64,000 nucleotides of DNA, taken from the NCBI GenBank assembly GCA_900543485.1, contig UQRM01000001.1, positions 1 to 64,000 on the forward strand, read 5' to 3'. The notes under the pieces are model-generated. The model was given only the letters and a program-made list of their open reading frames with translations. It made no database searches and was not told the origin of the DNA. Positions 27,094 through 35,458 of this stretch are shown here, one piece after another (positions within the stretch are counted from its first letter, which is position 1; every line of letters starts with the position of its first letter). The stretch comes from an uncultured Eubacterium sp. Its GTDB lineage: Bacteria > Bacillota > Clostridia > Peptostreptococcales > Anaerovoracaceae. A program made the position numbers and the translations under genes.

Positions 27094-27585
27094 TCAGATG
27101 TCAAGATGCTTTTTCAGACCGGCGAGCGCTTTGCGGTGAATGATCTTCATATTCGAATAAGACATCCCTATGGCCTCTGAAATTTCCCTGAGGGATATCC
27201 CGCTGTAATAATGTAAAATAATGACGTCCCGTTCACGCTGTGGGAGCTTCTCCAGAGCGGCCGCCAGTTCTTCCAGTCTTTCCTCCTGCAATATCTCCTC
27301 AAAATCGTCTCCTTCATACGGGATATCTTTTCCCAGTTCCTCATGACTCCGTCGGCTTCTGTAATGATCCGTAAGGGTGTTGCGAACTATGGTATAGATC
27401 CATGTGGCAAGGGACGCCTTCTCCGGGTCAAAAGACGGGAATCCCTTTACCACCTTGAGCATCACGGAGGAGCTCACATCCTCCACTTCCTGCTGTGACG
27501 GCAGCTTTGAGCGCACATATCCCAGTATCTTGGGATAATATTCTTCGTATATGCGCTCTATCGCCTGCCTGTCCTCATTCATCAT
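27094..27585 (-). CDS. ECF-type RNA polymerase sigma factor of the peptide operon
   Basis: The 163-residue protein has sigma region 2 (about 8-75) and region 4 (about 105-160; EISEAIGMSYSNMKIIHRKAL helix-turn-helix). It overlaps the preceding 63-residue gene by 11 bp and is followed 9 bp on by the GNAT gene. No classical membrane anti-sigma gene is adjacent; the overlapping small protein is the best positional candidate for a partner. It may drive expression of the operon itself. Confidence 0.9.
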   Translation of the reverse strand: MMNEDRQAIERIYEEYYPKILGYVRSKLPSQQEVEDVSSSVMLKVVKGFPSFDPEKASLATWIYTIVRNTLTDHYRSRRSHEELGKDIPYEGDDFEEILQEERLEELAAALEKLPQRERDVIILHYYSGISLREISEAIGMSYSNMKIIHRKALAGLKKHLDI

Positions 27586-27766
27586 CGCCCGGAATGTCCT
27601 TTTTCCTGTGGCGTGCTCCCGGATCGCCCGCCGCGTTGACCAGTCCCATATCTTCGTCCGAAAGAGCTCTTTCGTAAGACGCCTCGGCCTGTTTTATCAG
27701 GGTCTCCAGCCTCTCGTTTCCTGCGAATCGCTGAAAATCAAACAGCTGCCTCAAAATTTTCTCCAT
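27575..27766 (-). CDS. 63-residue protein overlapping the ECF sigma gene
   Basis: This small charged protein (MEKILRQLFDFQRF...) contains a predicted helix-rich body with ELSDEDMGLVNAAG-type sequence (here ALSDEDMGLVNAAG) and a basic tail. It lies 20 bp after the radical SAM gene and overlaps the sigma gene by 11 bp, which implies translational coupling. The leader of the peptide precursor has a similar ELSDEEL motif, so a recognition role is possible. It could be a soluble anti-sigma or a precursor-like protein. No family is recognised with certainty. Confidence 0.7.
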   Translation of the reverse strand: MEKILRQLFDFQRFAGNERLETLIKQAEASYERALSDEDMGLVNAAGDPGARHRKKDIPGDDE

Positions 27767-27786
27767 AACCTCATCTCTTGTCCTTT

Positions 27787-29175
27787 CTAAAGGATGACAG
27801 GGGCAGTATTTTCCCAGTCTCCCATCAATTCAGTAAGCCTCCGGTAATAGCCCTTAAGGAAAAATATACACTTGAGCGGGTCTTTATCCCACTTTCCTCC
27901 GTTCAGCACGATCGCTACAGCACGGCATCCGCCTACGCAATATTTAAAATACTCACAGCCGCCGCACTGCGGATTGTTGCGTTTGAGATCGCCCACCGTA
28001 AGACAGACCTCGTCGAGATAAGCCCCGCTGCGAAGCAGGCTCTGAAGCCCGTCCTCCTTTACATTGCCCAGACAGACGCCTCTGCTTTCAAAGAACCCCG
28101 ATATCTGATGACACGGGAACACATTTCCGTTGGCGGTGACGGCCACCATACCGCGAGCTCCTCTGCAGACCGGCAGGCTGTCGCGATATTCGCCTTCGCA
28201 GCATTCCACCGGCCGCGCCCTGTACGCACGGTCTGCCGGAAAGATGTCCGCAAACTGCCATATGTTAAGGGTCATCCTGCGCGGCTTCTTTAAATACTCT
28301 CCGATGAAGTCAAGCATCGCTTCGTAGTATTCTTCGACGCTGAGGGTCGCGCCGCCTGAATTCAGCTCCCAGCGCGGTACTTCCGTCGTACGTATCAGCC
28401 TGAGTGCATCGACTCCCATTTCTTCCAGAGTTTCCGCCGTCTCCATCAGCGTATCGAGGTTCTTTCGATGCACATTGGTCTGAGACATCACGGTAAATCC
28501 GTATTCCTTGCACAGGGCAAACGCCCGCAGCGCTTTTTCCTCGGCGCCTTCCCGGTTCCGCATCCAGTCATGATGCCCGATACCGTCAAATGATATCTTT
28601 ATCAGTATCCGCTCATCCAGCTCCTTCAGTCTCGCCAGAGACGCCTCGTCGATGAAATGTCCGTTGGTATTGATCTCCTCCACGAACATCCCCCGGTCAT
28701 AGACAGCCTCCAGGATATCGAAAAAATTTTTATGTAACATAGGCTCTCCGCCCGTGATGGTAAAGGCATTGATGCCGCATCTGTCCGCTTCATCGATGAG
28801 TCTCATCGCCTCTTCCATCGAAAACTCGCTCATAAGAGGCGCGTTGTCCGCCGCGTTGAAGCAATGCAGACAGTTATAATTGCACTTCCCCGTTATCATC
28901 CAGTTGAGCGCCGGGAAATAACGGTTATCACATACCTTTCGCTCCTGCCAGCGGGTAAGCGTCTCGCCTTTAAAAGCCGGTCGCGCAAGGCCTGTCGCGG
29001 CGATCTTCTTCAGATCTTCCGCCGATTCGATATCCTGCTTTCCATCGCAGCGGCAGAGCAGCTCAAAAGCTTCCCCGGAAAGGCCGTGGGCATCACGGTC
29101 TCCCCGGATATAAAAGGCATACGGTACAAGCCGCCACGAGCGAAGAGCTACATTTTCATTTAAAATACATTTCAT
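27787..29175 (-). CDS. Radical SAM/SPASM peptide maturase
   Basis: The 462-residue enzyme has an N-terminal region (about 1-80) resembling a PqqD-type RiPP recognition element, the radical SAM motif CxxxCxxC (Cys98, Cys102, Cys105), the TITGGEP motif, and a C-terminal SPASM region rich in cysteines (FPCHQ, CGGCEYFKYCVGGCRA). Such proteins install carbon-centred crosslinks or other modifications in ribosomally made peptides. It starts 18 bp after the gene for a Nif11-leader precursor, its evident substrate. Its layout fits the nif11-like peptide radical SAM maturases; the exact modification cannot be predicted. Confidence 0.93.
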   Translation of the reverse strand: MKCILNENVALRSWRLVPYAFYIRGDRDAHGLSGEAFELLCRCDGKQDIESAEDLKKIAATGLARPAFKGETLTRWQERKVCDNRYFPALNWMITGKCNYNCLHCFNAADNAPLMSEFSMEEAMRLIDEADRCGINAFTITGGEPMLHKNFFDILEAVYDRGMFVEEINTNGHFIDEASLARLKELDERILIKISFDGIGHHDWMRNREGAEEKALRAFALCKEYGFTVMSQTNVHRKNLDTLMETAETLEEMGVDALRLIRTTEVPRWELNSGGATLSVEEYYEAMLDFIGEYLKKPRRMTLNIWQFADIFPADRAYRARPVECCEGEYRDSLPVCRGARGMVAVTANGNVFPCHQISGFFESRGVCLGNVKEDGLQSLLRSGAYLDEVCLTVGDLKRNNPQCGGCEYFKYCVGGCRAVAIVLNGGKWDKDPLKCIFFLKGYYRRLTELMGDWENTAPVIL

Positions 29176-29193
29176 TTTATCTTATGTCCCCTG

Positions 29194-29628
29194 CTATTCT
29201 GCAGTCAAACGGCAGTAGCCTGTCCCGCCTTTGAAGCTGAGCCAGCGACACCGTCCGCACTGCCCGTCCTTGCTGACTCCGAACCATGTCTTTCGCAGCG
29301 TAAAACTATCCTTGGCATATACAAGCTCATCTGTTTTTATTCCCATATAGCTGGTCTTGGTGGTCCAGTTGCTTTCATATCGCCCGTTCATGCAGTTCAA
29401 TGCCGATGTCACCACGACGAAGCTTTTTCCGCCTACATCGACATGACAGCCGCCTCCGGATACGTTGGCAAGCTCTTCATCCGACAGCTCGCCGCTTTTC
29501 CCCAGCATGGCGAATGTCTCTTCCGCTTCTTCTTCCGTCATCTCGATATCGTTTTCCTTCGCCAGCGCAAGGAGTTCTTCCGCGCTTTTCGCTCCCTTTG
29601 CTTTTTCCATCATCTTTTCGTAATCCAT
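29194..29628 (-). CDS. Nif11-type leader RiPP precursor peptide
   Basis: The 144-residue protein has a Nif11-like helical leader (1-56) ending in ELSDEELANVSGGG, a classic double-glycine cut site for C39 peptidases. The following core of about 84 residues is Cys/Trp/Tyr-rich with cysteines at 61, 79, 124, 127 and 139 and a CGRCRW segment. Its neighbours are the radical SAM maturase (18 bp downstream) and the NHLM-type exporters (73 bp upstream), so it is the natural substrate of both. The core is long for a RiPP, closer to a small protein. A strong AAAGGAGG site precedes the start. Confidence 0.92.
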   Translation of the reverse strand: MDYEKMMEKAKGAKSAEELLALAKENDIEMTEEEAEETFAMLGKSGELSDEELANVSGGGCHVDVGGKSFVVVTSALNCMNGRYESNWTTKTSYMGIKTDELVYAKDSFTLRKTWFGVSKDGQCGRCRWLSFKGGTGYCRLTAE

Positions 29629-29701
29629 GCTTTCCTCCTTTACTCTTTGCTTTCCCCTTTACTTATATATACGCTTCTCCTGCTGTAAGGGCTAAAAATT
29701 T

Positions 29702-31885
29702 TTACCGATCGATCTGCTGACGTGCCGCCAGATCCGCAAATTTTCCCTTAAGTGCCATCAGTTCTTCATAAGTACCGTCCTCAGCTATTTTCCCGTTCTC
29801 CAGGTATAGTATACGGTCGCAGTGACGTATGGTGGAAAGGCGGTGAGCGATGACGATACGCGTGCATTTCAGTTGGTCCAGCGACTCCGACACCTTTTTC
29901 TGCGTCAGGTTGTCCAGCGCGCTGGTGGCCTCGTCAAACATCAGTATGCGCGGTTTCGGGGCGATAGCTCTCGCGATCATCAGCCGCTGCCGCTGACCTC
30001 CCGAAACGCCTCCGGATCCTTCGGAAATTATCGTATGCATACCCATGGGCATCCTGCGTATATCTTCCGCGATCCCCGCAAGCTCTGCCGCTTCCCACGC
30101 TTCGTCCATGGTGAGCCATGGCGCGGATATGGTTATATTTGAATAGATATCCCCGGAAAACAGCTTTCCGTCCTGCATCACGACGCCCATCCTGCGGCGA
30201 AGCGATTTCAGATCCAGGCTCGCAATGTCCCTGCCGTCAAAGTAGACAGCCCCCTTTTGCGGAGTTTCGAAGCCGAGCATCAGACGCATCAGAGTCGATT
30301 TACCACAGCCTGTAGCGCCTACAAGAGCCACATACTGGCCGGGACGGATCTTCAGCGAGAGATCGTCCACCACCAGAGGCAGATCCTCACCATATCGGAA
30401 GGAAACATTGTCCAGCTCGATACCGCCTGATATCCTTTCCACTACATGCTTGCCTTCCGAGATCTCCGGAACAGCATTCAGGATGGGTTTCACCATATCA
30501 AGCACAGGCTTGATGTTAGCCATAGTCATGGCTATACCTGCCATTCCCATGAACGCGCCTGCCACCATGCCATAGGCCAAGTTGAAGGCAAAATAATCCG
30601 CGACAGAAGTCCCGCTGATTACCGCTAAATAATACATGACCAGAGTCCCTGTCAGGGTGATCATCAAATTTATTACCGCGTTCAGTTTTAAAAACAGCGG
30701 CGGATCATACTCGAGACGTGCCGATGCGGCGCTGAGTCCTGCCCATTTGGCAAAGGCTCTCTTTTCCGCTCCGGAAAGCTTTATCTTCTGTACCCCGGAA
30801 ATGAGGGAATATGCGATACCGCTCTCTTTAGCATCGATCTCCATCATGCGCCTGGTGACGCGCGTCTGGACAAGCGTCGTTATCAGAGAAACTGCTATCG
30901 TCGCGAGGATCACAGCCAACGCGGGAACCAGCAGCGCCGGCGCATAGGCAAAGATCTGTGTGATATACACCAATGAAAAGACCGATGTCAGACCTGATGA
31001 CAGGACGGCGGATACCAGCATACTGCACAGGGAGCTCATACTGCCCGCCCTCGACGACAGTTCTCCGGAGCTGTATTCCTTAAAAAAACCGGCAGGAAGC
31101 GAGAGCAGCCGCATCATCGTCGCAGCTTCAACCGAAAGGTTCATCTTCGTATTTATCCGCGCCATCAGGAGAGCTGATATCGAGTTTACAAACAGCCTGC
31201 TGACGGAAACGCAGACCATGAAGACCGCAACAGCCATAAGAACGCGCAGGCTGTCGCTTTCCAGCACATCGGAAAAGACCAGATTGCTCAGCTTCGGAGT
31301 CAGCAGCCCGATCAATGTCGCCGCGAGTACCGCCAGACCATACAGCACGATATCCGATACGGACAGCGTTTTCGCGATATGAAGCACCAGATCCTTTATC
31401 GTCATCCTCTTAAGCGGGAAGGATGTGTAAAAAGCGATGGCATCTTCTTCAAAGAGCTCCTGATTGCCGGAATTTATCCTTACGCGCTTTCCCTTTTCCT
31501 CGTCGAAATATGTATAGCCTGATATCCCTGCAGGCAGAAGCGATACGACTGCGCCGTCGGCTTTTCTCACGCCTATCATGGCTCCGATCGCATCCTTATA
31601 CCATTCCTTTTCCAGCTTCACCGTTCTCCGCATGATGCCGTGAGGACGCAGCAAAAACTCCAGCTGTTCGTCAAAATCTTTTATGGTGTCGGAGTTCTCA
31701 TCTGCTTTGATATGGTAAAAACGCAGGATATCGCCGATAGCCGTCCTTGCCCGGCGGTCGTCGGCGGCGGCTGCCACGGCGACACGTTTTCCCATGACCG
31801 CGCCCACGATCCCGGCAATGGCCTCCTGCATCATTTCATCATCATTTTGCTTTCTCTGTTTTATCTGTTCGTCAAACCAGCCCAT
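29702..31885 (-). CDS. NHLM-type bacteriocin export ABC transporter, permease/ATPase without peptidase
   Basis: The 727-residue protein has an N-terminal soluble extension (about 1-160), six membrane segments (about 175-455) and an ABC ATPase with Walker A GATGCGKST, signature VSGGQRQR and Walker B ILMFDEATSALD. This matches the second ABC subunit of the NHLM (Nif11/nitrile-hydratase leader) export systems, which lacks the C39 peptidase. It probably works with the peptidase-containing partner encoded just upstream (9 bp apart). Confidence 0.92.
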   Translation of the reverse strand: MGWFDEQIKQRKQNDDEMMQEAIAGIVGAVMGKRVAVAAAADDRRARTAIGDILRFYHIKADENSDTIKDFDEQLEFLLRPHGIMRRTVKLEKEWYKDAIGAMIGVRKADGAVVSLLPAGISGYTYFDEEKGKRVRINSGNQELFEEDAIAFYTSFPLKRMTIKDLVLHIAKTLSVSDIVLYGLAVLAATLIGLLTPKLSNLVFSDVLESDSLRVLMAVAVFMVCVSVSRLFVNSISALLMARINTKMNLSVEAATMMRLLSLPAGFFKEYSSGELSSRAGSMSSLCSMLVSAVLSSGLTSVFSLVYITQIFAYAPALLVPALAVILATIAVSLITTLVQTRVTRRMMEIDAKESGIAYSLISGVQKIKLSGAEKRAFAKWAGLSAASARLEYDPPLFLKLNAVINLMITLTGTLVMYYLAVISGTSVADYFAFNLAYGMVAGAFMGMAGIAMTMANIKPVLDMVKPILNAVPEISEGKHVVERISGGIELDNVSFRYGEDLPLVVDDLSLKIRPGQYVALVGATGCGKSTLMRLMLGFETPQKGAVYFDGRDIASLDLKSLRRRMGVVMQDGKLFSGDIYSNITISAPWLTMDEAWEAAELAGIAEDIRRMPMGMHTIISEGSGGVSGGQRQRLMIARAIAPKPRILMFDEATSALDNLTQKKVSESLDQLKCTRIVIAHRLSTIRHCDRILYLENGKIAEDGTYEELMALKGKFADLAARQQIDR

Positions 31886-31894
31886 GCTTCCTCC

Positions 31895-34075
31895 TTAATC
31901 GTTGGAAATCAATGATGTATAAGCCCCGCCTCTGGCGTACAGTTCTTCATGTGTCCCGCGCTCCGCCACCTTACCGTTATCCAGGACTATTATCTCGTCA
32001 CAGTCGCGAACGGTGGACAGCCTGTGGGCGATCACGATGCAGGTGATCCCTCTGGCATGAATGGAATCAACCACTTCGAACTCTGTCTTCGCATCCAGCG
32101 CGCTGGTCGCTTCGTCCAATATGATGATGGTCGGATCCTGTGCCAGGACCCGGGCTATCTCCATACGCTGACGCTGGCCGCCGGAAAAATCCCTGCCCCC
32201 TTCTGTTATCTTGTATTGATAACCGCCTTCTCTCTGCATGATATCCTCGTGCAGCTTCGCATCACGAGCCGCCAGGATCACCTCAAAATCTTCGATGGAC
32301 TTGTCCCACAGCCTGATGTTGTTGGCAATGGTATCTTCAAAGAGAATAATATCCTGATCGACTACTGCCAGGGATCCGGTGAATACACTCCTGTCTATCG
32401 CCGATATCGGCTTGCCGTCGAAGAGTATCTCGCCGCTCCACGGCTTGTACAGTCCCGATATCAGCTTCGAAATGGTGGATTTGCCGCAGCCCGATGCGCC
32501 TACAAAAGCCACCCGGCTTCCCGGCTCCAAAGACATGGAAAAATCCTCGATGAGAGGTTCTCCCAGGCGGGAATATCCGAAGGTGACGTGCTTCATCTCC
32601 AGTCTTCCCGACAGCTTGTCATAGGTATCCTGTGTATCGCTTTCCGGAGCTTCTTCATCCATGGGATATTCCATGACATCTTCCACCCTTTCCATTTCCG
32701 TACGCATTTCCTGCAGCGTCTGTCCCGCTGCGATGAGGGACTGCGCCGGAGCTGAAAAGGAAGTCATGAATCCCTGAAAAGCCATGATCATACCTGCGGT
32801 AAACTGACCGCACATAGTCAGCCATATCCCGAGAGCGAGAATGGCGGTATTGGTGATCTCCGTAACGATCCCGGGGATCATGCCCATATACTGATTCAGA
32901 CGCTGGAATCTGACTTTCTGCGTATTGACACTGGCCTGATAGCCGGACCATTTTTCAAAATATCCGTTTTCCGCGCCGCTGGCTTTTATCGTTTCTATCA
33001 TTCCTATCCCGGCGACCGTGGCGGACGAAAGCTTTCCCGAATCCCGCATCTGCACTCGTGTGATATTTACACGCTTTGCCGAAATGAATCGCGCCACCAG
33101 CATATTTACCACGATAGATCCAAGCCCTACCAGCGTCAGGAGGGGGCTGTACCGGATCATAAGCACCAGGTAAAATACCATCATGATCGCGCTGAGGGCC
33201 AACGGCGCAAAGGTATTTACCAGCGTTCCCGCGATAGCGGCATTGGAGCCCTGACGCTGAAGGATGTCGCCTGCCATACGCTGTGAAAAGAACTCCATGG
33301 GCATGCGGAGCACCTTCCACATGAAGACAGCACTTCCTGTAACGGCCAGCTTCCCGTCTATCTTCAGCGACCATACCGCCTGTATCCAGGCGATGATAAT
33401 CTGGACCGCAGAGAACAGCGCCAGTGCAAATATGAAAGGATACAACCAGTCAGGGTTCTGTCCCGTAAGGAGCCTGTCCATAAAAATTCGTGAGAATACA
33501 GGCTGTATCACTCCCAGAAGAGATGATATGACGCTGGTCAGCACCAGGAACGCCACCGCGATGCCTGCGCCCACCAATCGTTTTCGCGCGAAGGACAGCA
33601 TGCTCTTGGGTTTTCCCCCGGGCTCAAAGTTTTCATCGGGTTCGAACATCATACAGATCCCCGTAAATGATCTGTCAAATTCCTCCATGGAAACGGAATA
33701 ACTGCCCTTTGCCGGATCATTGAGATACGCTTTATCGTTCCTGAAGCCGTTCAGGACGAGAAAATGGTTGAAATTCCAATGTATTATGCACGGGAATTTA
33801 CCGTTCTTTTTAAGATCCTCCGGCTCATAGCGGTACCCTTTGGCTATCAGCCCATAGCTTCTGGCTGCCTTCAGTACGTTTCTCGCGTTGGATCCATCCC
33901 GCGAAACACCGCAGTCGGCACGCACCTGCTCCAGCGGGAGCCATTTGCGATAATAAGCCAGTATCATCGTAAGGGACGCCGCTCCGCACTCCAGATCCTC
34001 CATCTGCATAACGACAGGTACCTTTGCCACACCCTTCAAAAGAGGTTTTTTGATTTTGCTGCTGCTTTTACCCAT
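31895..34075 (-). CDS. NHLM-type bacteriocin export ABC transporter with C39 peptidase
   Basis: The 726-residue protein has an N-terminal C39 peptidase (about 10-145) with Cys in QMEDLECGAAS, His in HWNFNHF and Asp in LNDPAKG. Six membrane segments follow (about 165-440), then an ABC ATPase with GASGCGKST, FSGGQRQR and IILDEATSALD. It should cut the precursor after the double glycine and export the core. The HlyD-type gene lies 8 bp upstream and the second ABC gene 9 bp downstream. Confidence 0.95.
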   Translation of the reverse strand: MGKSSSKIKKPLLKGVAKVPVVMQMEDLECGAASLTMILAYYRKWLPLEQVRADCGVSRDGSNARNVLKAARSYGLIAKGYRYEPEDLKKNGKFPCIIHWNFNHFLVLNGFRNDKAYLNDPAKGSYSVSMEEFDRSFTGICMMFEPDENFEPGGKPKSMLSFARKRLVGAGIAVAFLVLTSVISSLLGVIQPVFSRIFMDRLLTGQNPDWLYPFIFALALFSAVQIIIAWIQAVWSLKIDGKLAVTGSAVFMWKVLRMPMEFFSQRMAGDILQRQGSNAAIAGTLVNTFAPLALSAIMMVFYLVLMIRYSPLLTLVGLGSIVVNMLVARFISAKRVNITRVQMRDSGKLSSATVAGIGMIETIKASGAENGYFEKWSGYQASVNTQKVRFQRLNQYMGMIPGIVTEITNTAILALGIWLTMCGQFTAGMIMAFQGFMTSFSAPAQSLIAAGQTLQEMRTEMERVEDVMEYPMDEEAPESDTQDTYDKLSGRLEMKHVTFGYSRLGEPLIEDFSMSLEPGSRVAFVGASGCGKSTISKLISGLYKPWSGEILFDGKPISAIDRSVFTGSLAVVDQDIILFEDTIANNIRLWDKSIEDFEVILAARDAKLHEDIMQREGGYQYKITEGGRDFSGGQRQRMEIARVLAQDPTIIILDEATSALDAKTEFEVVDSIHARGITCIVIAHRLSTVRDCDEIIVLDNGKVAERGTHEELYARGGAYTSLISND

Positions 34076-34083
34076 CTGTCACC

Positions 34084-34560
34084 TCAGTTCGTCAGAAACG
34101 ACATCGGAGAGATCTGCTCCGTTACGATCTCCGCAGGGTAAATCCCCGCGGGGGCTGTCCCATCCAGCGTTACGGGATAGACCCATTCGCCTTCTTTCAG
34201 TTCGCCCGTATGGAGCAGGTACTCGTCAAGATCCGCTGTTACGGTAACCGGTTCCCGCTCGATACGGGATATGGTGAAGGTATCTTCCCCGATCCGAACC
34301 TCCATCCCCTCCTGAACCGATCCGATATCACTTTCCTTTACATAACATATGATCGTGCCGCTCTCATCGGACTGTGCTGCCACGTCAGTGATGGATTCCA
34401 GTTTCCCGAATATTCCCCAGACACACGCTCCCGCCAGAAGAACGATTATGGCAGCCAGCAGCAGCCATACCGAGGGATTCGTAACACGAATATAATCATT
34501 GAGCCTGTCCGGAGAAGAAACCTTTTTCAGGTTCTCCTCTCTGAAAATCTGTTTTCCCAT
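34084..34560 (-). CDS. Short HlyD-like NHLM secretion accessory protein
   Basis: The 158-residue protein has a cytoplasmic N-terminus including FREENLKKVSSPDRLNDYIRVTNP, typical of NHLM-system HlyD-like proteins, one membrane segment (about 32-53), and a short outer beta region. The long coiled-coil hairpin and lipoyl halves usual for HlyD are missing, so the protein is roughly half the usual length. There is no frameshift sign; it appears to be a minimal form suited to a Gram-positive envelope without an outer membrane. Confidence 0.85.
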   Translation of the reverse strand: MGKQIFREENLKKVSSPDRLNDYIRVTNPSVWLLLAAIIVLLAGACVWGIFGKLESITDVAAQSDESGTIICYVKESDIGSVQEGMEVRIGEDTFTISRIEREPVTVTADLDEYLLHTGELKEGEWVYPVTLDGTAPAGIYPAEIVTEQISPMSFLTN

Positions 34561-34615
34561 TTTACTTCTCCTGATAATTCTTCCGAAGACAATTGTCCGG
34601 ATTTTTTCACCGCGA

Positions 34616-34915
34616 TCACGATTCGATGTTCAGTATATCGACAAAGCCTGTTATTTCAAATACTTCCATGACCATCTCGTTCGCATTCCTTACTATCATC
34701 TCTCCCTGCCTGTTCATGACTTTCTGCGCAGACAGCAGTACACGCAGGCCGGCGGAGGATATATATTCCAGCGAAGACAGGTCAAATATCAGCCTTTCGG
34801 TGTCACCTACGCTCCGTTTCAGTTCCGCTTCAAGCTGGGGCGCCGTTATGGTATCGAGGCGTCCTTCAACTGTTATGGTCAGCTCTTTTCCATTGATCTT
34901 TTTATCTATGTCCAT
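34616..34915 (-). CDS. STAS-domain anti-anti-sigma factor
   Basis: The 99-residue protein is a single STAS domain. The phosphorylatable serine lies in the typical context SLEYISSAGLRVL. Such proteins bind RsbW-like kinases when dephosphorylated by SpoIIE-type phosphatases. ATG 34915 was chosen for its seven-base spacing to AGAGG; ATG 34918 is adjacent. It is first in the peptide operon, while a SpoIIE/HATPase protein is encoded last, so the two probably form one relay. Some STAS/SpoIIE pairs control processes other than sigma factors. Confidence 0.92.
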   Translation of the reverse strand: MDIDKKINGKELTITVEGRLDTITAPQLEAELKRSVGDTERLIFDLSSLEYISSAGLRVLLSAQKVMNRQGEMIVRNANEMVMEVFEITGFVDILNIES

Positions 34916-35458
34916 CATCTGTCCTCTTTTCTTTTTCTGAAAAATCAAAATTTCCCTTTTGTGTTTTACCCTGCTAAAATTATACAATATCGTCCCCCTC
35001 GTCACATCGCCCGTACGAAAGCAAAAATGGGCTATATCCGGCGCAGCGATCATGCCTATAAAGGCAGCACGATGTCTGTGCGAAAAATCCACGGAGTGAT
35101 TTTGCAGAGGTTTAGGGGATTTTTGCATTCCGCCCCTTGTCCGTTTTTATTTTCCGCACCCGCGCGCCCATTGAGGTTTCCGCTCTTTTTTCTTTCTGTT
35201 CGCTGCTGCGAATAGTTTTGCATCAATATTTCAAAATTTTCACATAAAACGGCAATTACGACGGTTCGCGCTTCCGAACATATATAAATGTCCTTATATT
35301 GCAGGCATACACACGTTCCCAAATGTATAGCCCGCAGTCCTGCGGCAAAAATGTGCTCTTTTCTTACCCGTTTTACTCCTGCAAACGGGCGATGGCAGAT
35401 ATGAGTTTTTCTGATATAGATATATATGTAAAGAAAGACAGCGGGAAGGAGAAGCGAT
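34916..35458. other. Divergent region between the peptide operon and the surface-protein gene
   Basis: This 543-bp non-coding region contains a minus-strand TATAAT (34979-34984) directly preceded by TG, a plausible -10 for the peptide operon with a poor -35. An 11-bp inverted repeat, GCGAAAAATCC (35080-35090) / GGATTTTTGC (35117-35126), lies further upstream and could be an operator or hairpin. The rest is A+T-rich with no other signal I can support. Confidence 0.45.

Noticed and set aside
35041..35360. Another alternating motif array (TTTTGCA)
   Set aside because: Five TTTGCA/TGCRAA-like sites occur, but spacing is irregular and orientation does not alternate; only the single 11-bp inverted repeat is kept.
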